Positions 1 through 11,660 of a stretch of 64,000 bases of DNA are shown piece after piece. The stretch is from Linum tenue (taxonomy: Eukaryota > Streptophyta > Magnoliopsida > Malpighiales > Linaceae). The notes below the pieces were generated by a model. That model was not told where the DNA came from and did no database searches. It saw nothing but the letters and a program-made list of their open reading frames with translations. The stretch lies in contig CAMGYJ010000010.1 in NCBI GenBank assembly GCA_946122785.1, forward strand, positions 10,825,467 through 10,889,466. Direction: 5' to 3'. The first letter of the stretch is position 1. Each line of letters starts with the position of its first letter. Made by a program: the position numbers and the translations under genes.

Positions 1-471
1 GACAGTTCTGCATTCAGCGGCAGCAAGCAAGACAACCATAGCATCCTCTCGTCTTCTTCCTTCTGCAGCTTTCTAGAAAGTACAAGCTAGCAGAGAAATG
101 ATAAAGTTTAACATGTGGTATCAAATGTTGGACCCTTTACAATCTTCGTTTCTCCTATTTATAGTCAATAGGTGTAAATGCCTTGTTAACTGCTAGTTGG
201 CCAGTTGCTCCAACCGTCTCGGGGACCACTCACTTCGTCTTGGCAATCGTTACCTTGTCAGATGCTCCGACCACCTCAGGGACCCATTGTCATCGCCTAG
301 ATGACAGTTGGCATCCTCTTGATGGCCTTGACGTTGTAGTTAAAAGTCCATGTCAAAGGTACCTTTTAATGCAAAGTTCAAGCTTAAATAGGGTGTTAAT
401 CTAAGCAATTGGAGAGGATTAGTTCAAAGAGAGGAAGAGATTATATACAGAATAAATGAAGAACATATGCC
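1..471. other. Intergenic, nothing recognised
   Basis: Short ORFs only, with no recognisable domain. The sequence is moderately AT-rich and ends at the TAATG target duplication (472-476) of the LTR element that follows. I see no RNA gene or repeat structure. Confidence 0.5.
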
Positions 472-476
472 TAATG

Positions 477-820
477 TGATGGAAACCCAATTCTTGGGAT
501 TTATCATAATAATTATTATTACTATAATTATGATATTATTAGATATGGTAGTAGTCATTGAGTCATATTAGGTTTTCCGGTCCTTTAGCTATAAATATGT
601 ACGTTGGGTCTTTTGTTCAATTAAGCAGAAATCAGTTAAAGAATTATCTTCTTAAACCCTAAGCTTTCCCTACCTCCTAATTTCTCTTCTTCCCTAGTCT
701 AAAGCTTCGGCTGATTCTTATTCTGTTCTTCCTTCCCTAATTCCCTATCCTAATCCCTAATTCGGTTCGTATAAACCCTAATCCCAAATATCAAAGCCGA
801 TAGAAATCATGTTTCTATCA
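477..820 (+). repeat. 5' LTR
   Basis: 344 bp, TGATGG...TATCA. It lacks the 13-bp segment present near the middle of the 3' LTR. It contains a TATA-like CTATAAATA at about 589-597 that could be its promoter. Confidence 0.92.
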
Positions 821-822
821 TT

Positions 823-840
823 TGGTATCAGAGCCATGGT
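823..840 (+). other. Primer-binding site (initiator Met tRNA type)
   Basis: TGGTATCAGAGCCATGGT begins 2 bp after the LTR end. The TGGTATCAGAGC core is the standard plant retrotransposon complement to the 3' end of initiator methionine tRNA. It overlaps the first in-frame ATG of the internal ORF. Confidence 0.9.
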
Positions 841-2605
841 CACAGATTTGAGTTCATCACAATTCTCACCAGGAAATTGTTATCAGAAACTCTATCACGC
901 GTTTGAAGCTCTCCAAGCCAGTCTAGTAAAATATGAAGCTAGCATGAAAGCATATGAAGCTAGAAGGGAAGCTCACGACAACTATATGATGGCAGGCCTG
1001 AAAGAACTTCTAGCCAAACTCGAGCGCCGCGTTACTCACCGCCGCGCGAGCCGCAACTAGCCAGAGTCGACGTCGAATGATTCAGCAGCATCAGCCACCA
1101 TTGAAGACGCTCCTGATGTCGTGGAGTTTGCTCCAGTCGCCGCCATCAAGGAGCAGAGAAAAATAGTTCCTGTTGTGCCTCAAACCAACGTTACCGAGGA
1201 GGAAGAGGCGGCGAAGAGCTACTGGGGGGTCTCGCCGGTGAATAGCACAATGTCGAAGAAAGAAGCAAAGGTGATAATGGGTGAGCGATCCCTAGCGGCT
1301 TCGGGTGCTGCATCAAGCGCTGAGGAGCCTGCATCGGATCTGGAATGGGAGAAGGTAAATTCCAGAACTAACCCAATCCCATTAGAAATTCCAATCGATG
1401 GTTGGAAATTCAGGAAGAAGAAGAAGGGAGGCAGCAGTGAGTTTCCTCCCTCGCCGTCGAAGAGAGAGAAGATGAAGGGTGGCAACGTATTCCCTTCTTG
1501 CACGGTTCGAGGATCCGGCGGGGGAATCTGGTCGACGATCGCGAACGGAGAAGATGCGCCGCGGCCGCCGGCAGATGCAGTCGCGGCGATGGGAACTAGG
1601 CAGGCTGTTGTCTCGCCGTCGGGGATGGAGGAGAAGAAGGTTCCGCCGGAGCCACGTTTGGGTAAACGAGAGCCGATCGTGGCAACGTCGACGGGAAGAC
1701 GGTTGATGGTGGAAATGGGAGGCGTGTTCAGGGAGACGAAGGTCGAGGTGGAGAAAGACTCACCGCCGACAATGGAGGCACGGGAGTGGAGAAAGAGGGA
1801 GGGCGGCGAAGCTTCCTTCTTCTTGATCGAGCACGTGGTCGAAGGGGAGGCGGAATCAGGGGCGGGCGGTGCGGCTCCCTTTGCAGCGACGACGAACGAA
1901 AATCCGCTCGGGGCGACGATGGACGAGGAGATGGGGTTGAAGGTGACGGCGAAAGCAGGCTAGACTTGCTGTCGGGGAGTCTCGTCGCCGCCGCTGGAGA
2001 TGCTGAGGGTGAAGAAGGAAAAGAAGGAGTGTGGCGGTGGCAATCCTCCTCCGAACCCTAAGTCGGCCGCATCGATCCTCGCCACACAGCTGCTTGCGGA
2101 GTCGGGTTGGGCTGAGTGGCCAAATGACCTAATACGAGTGGGCTTTCCATGGGCTGATAGGTCTGAAGGGTGGAAAGGAATGTTTGGGCTGGAGATAAGC
2201 TATGGGTCGAGAATTAAGAGGGAGTGGGCTGAGGATGAGATTGCTGGTGGGTATAGTTTGCAGGAGAGGATTAAGGCTCATGTGGGCTTGGTTATAAAGA
2301 AAAGGGGTTCAGTGGCTTGGAAGGACAATTTATTTGGGTTGACATATGGGCTTTCAAGAGAGCAAGACCCAAAATTAATTGGAGAAGCAACAAATCAGGA
2401 TTATAGGCTTGCTCTAAGAAAAATTTATGAAGGCCTTGAAGAAATGGTACTCAAGGATGGATTATTGAACAAGAACGAATCGTTGGGTTCCTTAAGTTGT
2501 TGGATTGTGAGGCCAACAAAAGCCAAGCTGTTGAAGTTCCAATTTTTCAAGGAAGCGAATAATGTGCTCATAGAAGTGAAGGTCAAAGAATTAAATCAGC
2601 ACTAG
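836..2605 (+). pseudogene. Single-frame internal ORF interrupted by two TAG codons
   Basis: Three apparent ORFs (to 1060, 1121-1963 and 2000-2605) share one reading frame. Between the ATG at about 836 and the stop at 2605 the frame is broken only by TAG at 1058-1060 and TAG at 1961-1963. The N-terminal 75 residues are helical and charged (KYEASMKAYEARREAH), as in a gag-like coiled coil. The middle is rich in E, G and R. The last 200 residues contain a W-rich segment (GWAEWPNDLIRVGFPW). I recognise no zinc knuckle, protease or known gag domain. It may be a gag-like protein or a captured host segment. The stops are either nonsense mutations or, less likely, readthrough codons. Confidence 0.6.
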
Positions 2606-2752
2606 AAGGTCGGTGGAAGAAGCCCAATATTGGCTTTGGAGCTCGATTGGAAGAAACGGAAGCGCAAGAAATGGATGAATCGGAGTGCGGATTACGCGGG
2701 AAGGAAGGAAGAGTGGGTCGAGTCAGTCAACCTTGAGAGCAAGGTTTGTCTC

Positions 2753-2765
2753 AAGGGGGAGGGGA
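2753..2765 (+). other. Polypurine tract
   Basis: AAGGGGGAGGGGA immediately precedes the 3' LTR, where plus-strand priming is expected. Confidence 0.85.
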
Positions 2766-3123
2766 TGATGGAAACCCAATTCTTGGTATTTATCATAATA
2801 ATTATTATTGCAATAATTATGATATTATTAGATATGGTAGTAGTCATTGAGTCATATTAGGATAGTCTATTAGGTTTTCCGGTCCTTTAGCTATAAATAT
2901 GTACGTTGAGTCTTTTGTTCAATTAAGCAGAAATCAGTTAAAGAATTATCTTCTTAAACCCTAAACTTTCCCTACCTCCTAATTTCTCTTCTTCCCTAGT
3001 CTAAAGCTTCGGCTGATTCTTATTCTGTTCTTCCTTCCCTAATTCCCTATCTTAATCCCTAATTCTGTTCGTATAAACCCTAATCCCCAAATATCAAAGC
3101 CGATAGAAATCCTGTTTCTATCA
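2766..3123 (+). repeat. 3' LTR
   Basis: 358 bp, TGATGG...TATCA, followed directly by the TAATG target duplication. It differs from the 5' LTR by a 13-bp insertion, one extra C and about eight substitutions. Confidence 0.92.
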
Positions 3124-3128
3124 TAATG

Positions 3129-3850
3129 TAACATTCATCTTCTCCTTTATTTTTCCCTCGTTGAATGTTCTTGAGGTTTTGAAGGATAATCTCCCCAAAA
3201 CTCTCTGAACTTACACTTTCTCACTAGAATTCAATTCAAGTATATTTTTCTCACCCAAGGACCCTCTTTCTTTTCAAAACGAGCTTCTATTCTCTTACAC
3301 TCAATACAGATAAGAAAACACTCACTATTGTATTGTCTTCATTACCTTGTGTTTTCTCATATGACACCATCTGATTTTTTTTTTGGGAAAATACACAATC
3401 CAAAAAGCTAAAAATGGATTATGTTAACCAAATACATGGCTATACATTTATGAACTTTTGGTTGTGTTTTCATCGAATATTTCCCCATAATAAACTAGTT
3501 ATTAAAAAAATTCAGAATATAGTAGTTTTTATAAAAATTCTGGAAGTAACACATGTTTTAGTCAGATCGTCGTCGATAAAGGCAATCTAGGCATAAATTA
3601 CTTTTGGACCATTAGATCGTTGAAGAAACACGCAATCCGTGCAAATTGCTTTTGAGTGACGCGATTCGCTGTTTTAGCGATGCAGATCGCTGATGTGGAA
3701 AGCGATTTCAGAGAGGGGAGAAGCGGATCACTAAGGTGACAAATGATTAACCGTTGATAGGTTTCGATGACCACGATCCGGGCGCTATCTCTCCTGCCCT
3801 CCAGACCCAAATCGTGTGCGACAACCGTGATTTTGGCTCCCCCTTCAGGT
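3129..3850. other. Left flank and terminal region of MULE copy C
   Basis: No host gene seen. From about 3540 the sequence holds short inverted motifs (for example GCGATTCGCTG near GCGATGCAGATCGC) like the palindromic terminal arrays of MULE copies A and B, though the sequence differs. It ends at a TATAAATA (3850-3857), the same box that precedes the PMD gene in the other two copies. The outer end of the inverted repeat could not be placed. Confidence 0.45.
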
Positions 3851-3857
3851 ATAAATA
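3850..3857 (+). promoter_or_regulatory. TATA box of PMD gene (copy C)
   Basis: TATAAATA about 230 bp before the decayed first coding exon. The identical octamer occupies the equivalent position in MULE copies A (46059-46066, reverse) and B (57420-57427). Confidence 0.55.
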
Positions 3858-4080
3858 CGAACCCACTCCCACTAAACCTCATTTCATTCACACCACCACC
3901 ACATTCTTCCTCCCTCTCCCCCACCACTCAAGGAATACTGGTATTCCTCTGAGGTTGCGGTCAAGTACGATCATCCCTATCAGATCCTGTTTTCTTGAGT
4001 TCCGAAAAAGCCTTGTCCTGCTAAAGTCTTGTTGTACCGCTAAAAACTCGATCAAACCTCTGTGCGACTTCCACCAAAAA

Positions 4081-5938
4081 GGGATGAAGAGGCTCTTAGG
4101 GTATGTCATATATATTTTTTTATTTCTGTGATTTATCAACGTGAATCATGGAAGAACGCTATAAGACAAATGTCTTAGTAGAATAACCATGATTAAACGT
4201 TGTTTTGTATTTTCATGATTTGTTAACAAATCTAATAATTTTATTGTATTTAATGATAGATGAGGGTGAATATTTACGATCCTAGATTGTATATCCAACT
4301 TGGTCGAGGGATGCCCAGTATTTAACCGAGCAAGAAAATCATCGATCCCATGCGATTTGGAACAACAACCCGGTAGACACGCCCTACCTTCAAAATCATG
4401 TTTTTTTAATATTTAAAAACATTGCTATAAAAATTACTTTGTGAATTTTTTCGTAAGAATAACTTGTTCTCGTCGTCCATAGAGAGACCAGGCTCTTACC
4501 CAGGTTCTACATCCGACTTGCGCCCTATCCAGAAAGGGCGGGGGTTAGAAAGGGTAAGACACTTTGTGAAGATGGAGATTGACAACGAGCTACTCACAGC
4601 TAAGTGAGAGAGGTGACGTCCCGAGAGACACACCTTCCACATTTTCGAGGGAGAAATGACGAGATGACGATCACACTATGGGATGCCGCCATCCTCACAG
4701 AGTTGCCGATCACTGGAGAGGTTGTTTTGGCTACGCTATATTGAGAGCTATCTGGATGCTCAAGGCTGTATACAAAGCAAGCCGGTGGTGCTATGTTCTT
4801 CGTCCAACTATGGGCATGGGAGCATCTTCCGATATTCGCACCTTATTTCCCAGTAGACAATTGGGCGCGTGACAAACCACAACAAGATGGCCCTTATGGT
4901 GCTAGGTAAGTATTTTTACCTTAAACCTTGTAAATATGTTTTTTATTGCATTTATTTTTAAGTTCCTTACATACTTATATTTATTTACATTGTGGATTGG
5001 TGCAAACACAAATGACCATCAACCCGAGCACTTTTTGTTATATTACCGTGATCAGTTCGACAGGCTTTGGTGGAATCAGGTACAATTCATATGTCAATTG
5101 TTGTGCATACTTTGTGTTTTTTGTCTACTAGAGTTGAGCTTCTTGAGTACTAATTCCAAATGTTTTTCAATTATAGACGATTTGGGACCCTATACTCAAC
5201 ATTTCCCAGATTTTCACAATCTAAGGCACCCCAAAGATCAAGAAAACTGGTTGTGCAAGGTGCCTTTAATTTGTTGGCACATCATTGAGTGTCATCTACA
5301 GGATATATCATTGATGCGGTTTCATTTGGAGCAGTCAATTCCAGAAATCCCACCTCCAGGGTTTGGAGAACTCTATGGGATGGACTTGCGCATCAAAACA
5401 AGGGATTGGTGTTGGAAGCACCATTACTAGTTGAATATATGAAAGAACAGAGGTGTGTGGGTGGTTCATATTAACCCTAAGACCACGTCGATGGGGTACC
5501 ATGATGAGTACATGAAGTGGTACCGGAAGTTCACGTTGAGATGGGTTTCCAAACAAGGTGTCGTGATGGGTTCTCTCGTAAGTGAACTCTTAGTATCATA
5601 GTTAGTTTTTCACATTAAGATAAATTGTTTCCTCTAACTTATTCAATGTTTTTTTTCTTAGGTCAATGGTTTGGAAATTGCAAGTCACACCGTGGAGAGT
5701 GCACCAACCATGGATGATCCCAAAATCTCTTTTTTTGTAGGACGCTCTTCAAGAACCTCTCGAGTTGCAAACGAGAGCAGCGGAGGGAGGTCATAGCGTC
5801 CACGAAAGAGCAAACATCGAGCTGAGCCTCCTCTTGCCGTGATGCACCCGATTGAGCAATATCACATTCCTGATCCATTGGAGGTCCGATTCCCCAATCC
5901 AAATAACCCAACCGGAGCATCGTCTAGGAGCGGTCCTT
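4081..5938 (+). pseudogene. Plant mobile domain (MAIN-like) gene, decayed
   Basis: Blocks align in order with the intact PMD gene of copy A. These are a first exon (about 4081-4100, with the start codon shifted), exon 2 (from 4260, motif IYDPRLYI), the core PMD block (4490-4910, matching the H-T-F-H and P-I-T-G region), an exon with IGANTNDHQPEHFLLYYR (about 4996-5080), one with LCKVPLICWH (about 5175-5570) and a last exon with HTVESAPTMD (from about 5662). An in-frame TGA in the block after LLTAK, a frameshift near 4670 and another near 5730 rule out a full protein. PMD proteins such as Arabidopsis MAIN and MAIL1 act in silencing and gene expression, and transposon-borne relatives are common. 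The C-terminal RG-rich tail of copy A is missing. Confidence 0.75.
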
Positions 5939-5964
5939 AACAACAAGGTGGTATGTACCCCCTA

Positions 5965-6550
5965 TTTACACCCAAATTGGTGTTCTTTACCTTTCATATA
6001 TAGATTTGTTTCGTGTTAATTCATGTGCATAATCAGAAGAATATCGTCGTTTGCATCCCTATTTCATCCCTATTTTATTTTTTCATCATTTTAGGGTGCT
6101 TTAGACCATACATGTGAATTAGATACGAAAAAGGGCACAAGTGCAGAGTTTTGGGCGAAAAGGTGAAGATCACAGTCTAGAAAAGGAATATTGCATCCGG
6201 GAATAGAGGACGCGAAGAAAGAGTTATGATCTAGGCCTCTTGCCTAAATATCGCAACCGAGATCTCTGGAGCGATGGGTGCAAAATGGGAGAGACAGCCA
6301 ACGAAGGAGAAACATAAGGTTTCGGTAGTCAACTCACAACCACCTTCTTACGAGCCCGCGAGTAAGATCGCAGACGCGACATCGAGGATTGCGACTGAGA
6401 TATAAGGCCAAGATCCTCCAATTTTTCAACCGTTAAGGTGCTGACCGGCCTTGCCTCATAAGTTCACGACTGCAAACTTCTTCCCTTTCCCGTGAACTTG
6501 CCCGAAATCTAAGAATTCTATAAATATGGGCCTCCTCCCCTTGAGACACT
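5965..6550 (+). repeat. Athila-like LTR, 5' part
   Basis: This resembles the first 400-600 bp of the LTR at 9165 (CACCCAAATT start, the ATTCATGTG..TAATCAGAAGAAT stretch, TATAAATA then GGGCCTCCTCCCCTT). Similarity stops after about 6550. Its TG terminus is not clear. It lies directly after the truncated PMD pseudogene. Confidence 0.6.
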
Positions 6551-9164
6551 ATCTCACTGACAAGAACCTTAACTTCAAGGAGGTACTAAGTTGGATCGAA
6601 TACTTGAAGATAATCTTTCGGCGATAAGACTTACAAGACACACTAGTTGGAACTTGGAAGGTACCCCAACAACCGATTTGCATTTTCTTACCTTTTTCAA
6701 AATACAACTTGCATGTTTAATCTTGTTTTAGATATTTTCTCTAGTTTTAGTTAGTGAATGAATTACTTTACTGTTAAGAATTATATGAATGATTGTTGGA
6801 GTTTATCTAGTTGTTGAAGGAATGGTTGCAATTGTTGTTGTGTTGAGCATGTGTGCTAGCTTAGCTTACCAATTAAGCTACTTAGAGCTAGGGTATGGCA
6901 TGACTAATGCAATAGGATCATAGAATGTATGATTATGATTGTGTATGTGTATTTGGAGCCATGGTGGGCTTTAACTTAATGAATTTGTGGAGTTTGAATG
7001 TCGTCCACCAAGTGTCGATGAAATGCCTAAACCACGTAAAACTTGTTTTTTCTTCCATTCCTTTTCAATTGAACTTGTTTGATTAAGATAGACCCTTAGC
7101 AGTGTGTTTACGACATAGGATTGAATCTTTGATGCATATTCCTTGAGTTTGAAATTTTTGCTCACTTTTCATTTTGTGCTTCATTATGCTTTTAAAGCCA
7201 AGAGTTCATGCTTTGGTTGTTGTCTAATGAGTTGATTCTAGCTTTTGGAAGGGGTTTAGAAACCTCTTGAAAGACATGTCGCCCGTGTTTTCATGCATAT
7301 AGACCTCGACTCTAATTATTACAACATGCATTTCTACCTATGCACCTCTAGTTTCTACATTGTAACACTTAAGTGTGGGGTGTATAGAGTGAACCTAAGG
7401 ACGGCTTTGTTGTTCAATTGATCTAGTGAGTTGCCTAATGGTTTGTTTGAACATGTTTTGTAATTTTTCTCTTTTGATGGCTATCTTACCGAGAGTGAGA
7501 GTGCTACCTCTCTTAGCCTCAACAACAAAGAAACCGAAACTGCCCATGATGAGAAGAACCACGAATCCTCAAGTCAAAGAGCAACCAAAAAAAGCACAAC
7601 AAAGCAACCAATGGAGGCGACTACGAACTATGATGGACCATCTTCGCAAGAAAGATTCTCCGATTTTCAACTAGCATATGCTCCAATTGTACATCAAAGA
7701 TATCTTGGCATCTAGGGGCCAATTTCTATCTTTATATATTTTTATTTTTAAATACTTAGTATGTTTAATAAATTATGTGTTTGTGGTAGATTAGTTTGTA
7801 TATTTTGTTTATGAATAACCCATTCTTCCTCTCTTATGTGTGTGCTTAAATGTTAATTCTCCAGATTAATGAAGACCTGCACTTGTGCACCCTACTCAAC
7901 CCACAAACACCTATGGTAACGCTTCTTGAACCCTATCTTTAGCTCCCACGTTGAGGACAATATGTCTCATAAGTGTGGGGGGAATGCATTGCATGCTTTA
8001 AAAGTTCATGATTGAATGTGCCACGAATAGTAGTAGCCTCCATTGATTATGAATGTAAGACATTGATGATTTCTTATGAGAGTGTATGCTATTGATTGAT
8101 TGTGTTTTGTGGTGTTGAATGGCTAATGATAGTGTTTTGGAACCTAGAATGCAATACCCAAAAAATTTCAAATTTGAGAGTTCCAAAACACCTTGTTTCT
8201 TGCAACTCCCTACTCAATACACTTTGAATTGATAGATGATTGATGTTGTGCTCGCTAGGGAGTAGTTGCATGATTAGAGTACCGGTGTATGATGGATTTT
8301 ACTCTCTTCTTGCTCTTTGGTGAGTTGATAATGTTTGCTATTTTAGGAAGAACATGTGTGCGGGATTCTCCATCATTTTTTAACTCGAAAATATTACAAA
8401 TTTGTGCTTATTGTTGAGAAAACCTTTTGAAAAAGAGGTTCTCACGTGAGAGGAAACTGATCATCTCGGCTCGGAGTGTCATTTGAGGATATGTTGGGGA
8501 TCGGATAGCTTTACTGCATCCCGACCATCTTTCACTACTTCCCGTCCCCCAAACATCTTTCCTCCTCACAGAATCATATGGCAAGGTACAACGTACTTTT
8601 TAGCTATTCAAGACACCTCAAGCTCTCGTTTATACCCAACATGTGTGGCAACCCAATGTGGAGTGCATGATGAGAAGTGGTGCTCGGGCTAAGACGAATC
8701 TACCCATCAACTTCTCCACACGTGACCTTGATAGGGAAAGCAATAATCCATCCGCTCTTGGTCATGAGGGAGAGATGCTTACCTGCAAAGAAGTTTGCAA
8801 AAGTTTGATGCAATGCGCGTCAACATTGAAAAAAGAGACCAATAAAAGACAACTCCTAAATTGAAAGAAAGAAAGAAAGAAAGAAAGAATAAAGAGCACC
8901 CTCAAGAGTTCTTGTGCTTAATTGATGTTCAGAAGTCCCCCAGTGCACACCTTGAATGTTCATCCCAAGGTAGTAGGTATGGCCCTCACCAAGGAGTTTG
9001 TGCTTGCACAGTAAGATGATAGACGTTTACTCGTCTCCATCTACTCTTCTTTATGCAATGAAGAACTAGAGTGCACCACGTCCCCCTGTTTATTTGTCTA
9101 TCAAGTTGCATTAGTTTGAGTAGGTTTGCTTGGGGACAAGCAAATGCCTAAGTGTGGGGGATTT
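6551..9164 (+). other. Athila-like internal 3' region, no coding potential
   Basis: No ORF with a recognisable domain. AAGTGTGGGG recurs at 7371-7380, 7971-7980 and about 9150, the kind of G-rich tract found upstream of the 3' LTR in Athila-like gypsy elements. The last copy, AAGTGTGGGGGATTT, directly precedes the LTR at 9165 and is the likely polypurine tract. A (GAAA)n run lies at 8864-8889. Confidence 0.5.
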
Positions 9165-10518
9165 TGATAACACCCAAATTTGTGTTATCTACCCTTCATA
9201 TCTAGGTTTTGTTTCATGCTAATTCATGTGTATAATCAGAAGAATGTCATCGATTGCATCCCTTTCGTTCCTATTCGATTGCATCCCTAAAGATCGCGAC
9301 CAAGATCTCTTGAGCAAAGATGCACCCAACAAAGGAGAAAGAAAAGGTTTCGGTAGTCAACTCACAACCACCTTCTTACTAGCCCGTGAGAAAGATCGCG
9401 GCCGCGATATCAAGGATCGCGACCGAGATGTCTGGCCGCAATCCTCTAAGTTTTTAACGAGTAAAGGTGCTGAATCGAGATTGCGGCCTTGCCTCATAAG
9501 ATCACGAGCGCAAACTTTCGCCCTTACCTGTGAACTTGCCCGAAATCTTAGAATTCTATAAATAAGGGCCTCCTCCCCTTAAGAAGATGGCTTTTAGCAA
9601 ATTTCTGATTCTAGAGAGAGATTAGAGAGAGAAGCTGAAGGAAGGAGAAGAAGTGGAGGAGGACTTCCATCACTTGAAGACCCCTTTATTCTTGATTTCT
9701 TCCCCTCTTTGTATGTCTTTTCTTCCCCCCTTCATTGGATGATCTCTCAAGGTACTAGGGTTTTAAATATCAAAACCCTAGTTTTAGGGCTATTATGTAA
9801 TGAATATGTTAGGGTTTTGTATGAATGTGTTCATCTAGTTGATTTTAATTCTTTTATAGCTTTAATTGCTTGGGTAACTCGCCCTAATCTTCTCTACTAG
9901 CCTACTTGAGCTTCCACACTAGGTATGGAGTTTTACGGTTAGATGGGTATGCGCCATCTGGCAAATTAGGGTTAGATGAATGAATAGGATCTTGTGGTGG
10001 ACGAAGCATCGTACACCTACCACAAAAATTCCTTCCTAGATGGTGCACGGGATAAAAAATTGGTGTGGACGGTGGGTAGTACTCATTGAAATGAGATATG
10101 TTCTTAAAGTCCCAGATACAATAGCCTAGATCGAGGTGGCTAACATGGGTTTAGGGGAAGCGTACTCGGAGGCGTGTGGATAATCACGAAGGCCCACAAA
10201 AAAGAGCTCACACACCACGTTGATTTAACCTAACTTACTTAGAAATTGCATGATAGACCTAGGCTAGGGCGAGGGATTCACCCCGAGTACCTCTTCTCAT
10301 CTATCGATCTTTAGTTTTGGAATCATCAACAGCTTACCTGCTAAGCAGCGGGTTGATTAGATAACAACCAAGTCTAAGTAGCCTAGGATATCGTGACCCT
10401 TGGAATACGACCGAGCCGCTTTATTACATCCCTAGCTGGTTATACCTGGCCTTGTTAGTATTGAATAGTGAGTGCACTTCGACTTTATAAATTTAAAGCT
10501 CGATCAAAGCAGATATCA
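9165..10518 (+). repeat. Athila-like LTR
   Basis: 1354 bp, TGATAACACCC...GATATCA. A purine tract lies just upstream and a tRNA-Asp-type primer-binding site 6 bp downstream. It therefore looks like the 3' LTR of what precedes it and the 5' LTR of what follows. TATAAATA sits at about 9556. Related copies are at 5965 (partial), 13985-14731 (reverse) and 36604-38033 (solo). Confidence 0.8.
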
Positions 10519-10524
10519 AGTTTT

Positions 10525-10543
10525 TGGCGCCGTTGCCGGGGAG
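10525..10543 (+). other. Primer-binding site, tRNA-Asp type
   Basis: TGGCGCCGTTGCCGGGGAG is the complement of the 3' end of plant tRNA-Asp, used by Athila-group gypsy elements. Confidence 0.85.
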
Positions 10544-10724
10544 TTTCAGTAGCTAGTTGAAAGAGTTAGGTTGTTAGTTTAGTCTTTATTTCTTGTTTAT
10601 ATTAGTAGTAGTATCATATAGTACGTTTTCTTTTTGTGTTTTGTTTTTCAACCACTCTTCTCCCCGAAGGGTGGTTTGTGTGTGTTTGATTTGTTTTAGT
10701 GTTTTTGTTTGTGTAGGTTCAATC

Positions 10725-11290
10725 ATGGATCCCAATGGCTTCTACAACATGTGGGGGTATCCACAACCACCTGAATGGGGGTTCCTCGGAGCTTCATGGA
10801 GTAATCAAGAGAGTGGAAGCCAAACAATCGGGTTCTATGATCAACCTCCCTTCCAAGAAGAGGAACCATATGACTGGGGATATGAAGAGGCTTCGCCATT
10901 CAAAGAAGACTTCCTTCCACAACTGGAGCCAAGAAGCTAATTGGAACTCTTAGTGGAGCGGTTTGCCAGGGGTTCTGAGGAAGCATCCTCTAGTGTAGAA
11001 CAACCTGGCTACACTCCACAAGAACCAAAGAGCCAACTGGAGCTCATGATGGAGCGGCTCACCCGAGATATCGAAGCACGCTCCAATGTGGAAACCACCA
11101 CTCCTATCGTCTCATCCTTCCTACAAACATCGGATGAGATCCTCCGAATCTTGGAGAGGTTAGGAGGGATTGTTCAGCAAACATGTGCACAACTTGCTCA
11201 CAATCGCCTCTTACCAATTGAAGAGGAAGAGAAAGTCGAGGAGGCGATCCATGAGGATTATGGGGAGCAAGAAAAACTCACCCAAACTCA
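10725..11290 (+). pseudogene. Athila-like gag N-terminal fragment
   Basis: The ORF opens with ATG about 180 bp after the primer-binding site, where gag is expected. It begins MDPNGFYNMWGYPQPPEWGF and is rich in aromatic and acidic residues, with repeated QLE..ER blocks (QLELMMERLTRDIEA). One in-frame TAA at 10938-10940 interrupts it; the flanking codons would read through if this had been CAA. At about 11290 the frame runs into reverse-strand MULE transposase sequence, so the rest of gag and all of pol are absent. Calling it gag rests on position and composition; there is no zinc knuckle in what remains. Confidence 0.6.
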
Positions 11291-11660
11291 TCGTTCGTAT
11301 CCTCTTCCTCACTCACGGATCCCAAATCTTCTTCGCTATCTTCGTCACTTTCAGAAGGATAACTCGGCATCTCGATAGTGTGACCCTTACGTCCATCACC
11401 GCCAAGATCATCATCTCCACTTAATGCAGATCACCTGGATGATCGAACGGTAGTTTCAATGTTACACCATTATGGACCCCGAATTGGCCATTGAACACAC
11501 CATCTGACTCAACAAATGGGGCAGGCTCAATATAATTAGCATGATGCGGACCAGCATCGCCCCATGGTACCCCATCTCTCACATCTTCGCCTCCATCACT
11601 ACCTCCTTCATAGTTGCCTTAATAACCACCCATTCGTGCCCTCCTACAAAACATGTGTCG
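11290..11660 (-). pseudogene. MULE transposase N-terminal exon fragment (copy C)
   Basis: Read on the reverse strand, blocks such as PFVESDG and SDEDSEEDLGSVSEEEDT match the intact N-terminal exon of MULE copy B (PFVEPDG, SDEESEEDLRSVSEDEDT), in the same order. Stops and frameshifts lie between them. The upstream G-G-Y and W-G part is barely recognisable, and the true N-terminus is not found; other sequence lies to the right from about 11660. Confidence 0.6.

Larger units (their letters stand above)
477..3123 (+). mobile_element. Small non-autonomous LTR retrotransposon with TSD
   Basis: A 2.65-kb element is bounded by direct LTRs (477-820 and 2766-3123) that start TG and end CA. It is flanked by the perfect 5-bp duplication TAATG (472-476 and 3124-3128). 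A primer-binding site resembling the initiator-Met tRNA complement (TGGTATCAGAGC) lies 2 bp inside the 5' LTR, and a purine tract (2753-2765) abuts the 3' LTR. The 1945-bp interior shows no protease, reverse transcriptase or integrase, so it must have moved with enzymes supplied in trans (TR-GAG or LARD-like). I count about eight substitutions plus a 13-bp and a 1-bp indel between the LTRs, roughly 2 percent divergence, so the insertion is fairly young. A copia or gypsy assignment is not possible from this interior. Confidence 0.93.
3540..11660. mobile_element. MULE copy C remnant, split by Athila-like insertion
   Basis: The left part is a decayed plant mobile domain gene on + (about 4081-5938). 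The right part is a decayed MULE transposase exon on - (about 11290-11660). This is the same convergent layout as copy B, and copy A in inverted orientation. The 5.3 kb between them is Athila-like retrotransposon sequence. Both genes are full of stops and frameshifts, and the sequence is clearly more diverged than A and B, so this is the oldest of the three copies. No target duplication was found, and both outer ends are uncertain. Confidence 0.6.

Noticed and set aside
3598..4139. Overlapping ORFs on both strands (109, 125 and 83 codons)
   Set aside because: They lie in the terminal and leader region of MULE copy C and have no domain. The homologous parts of copies A and B are non-coding.
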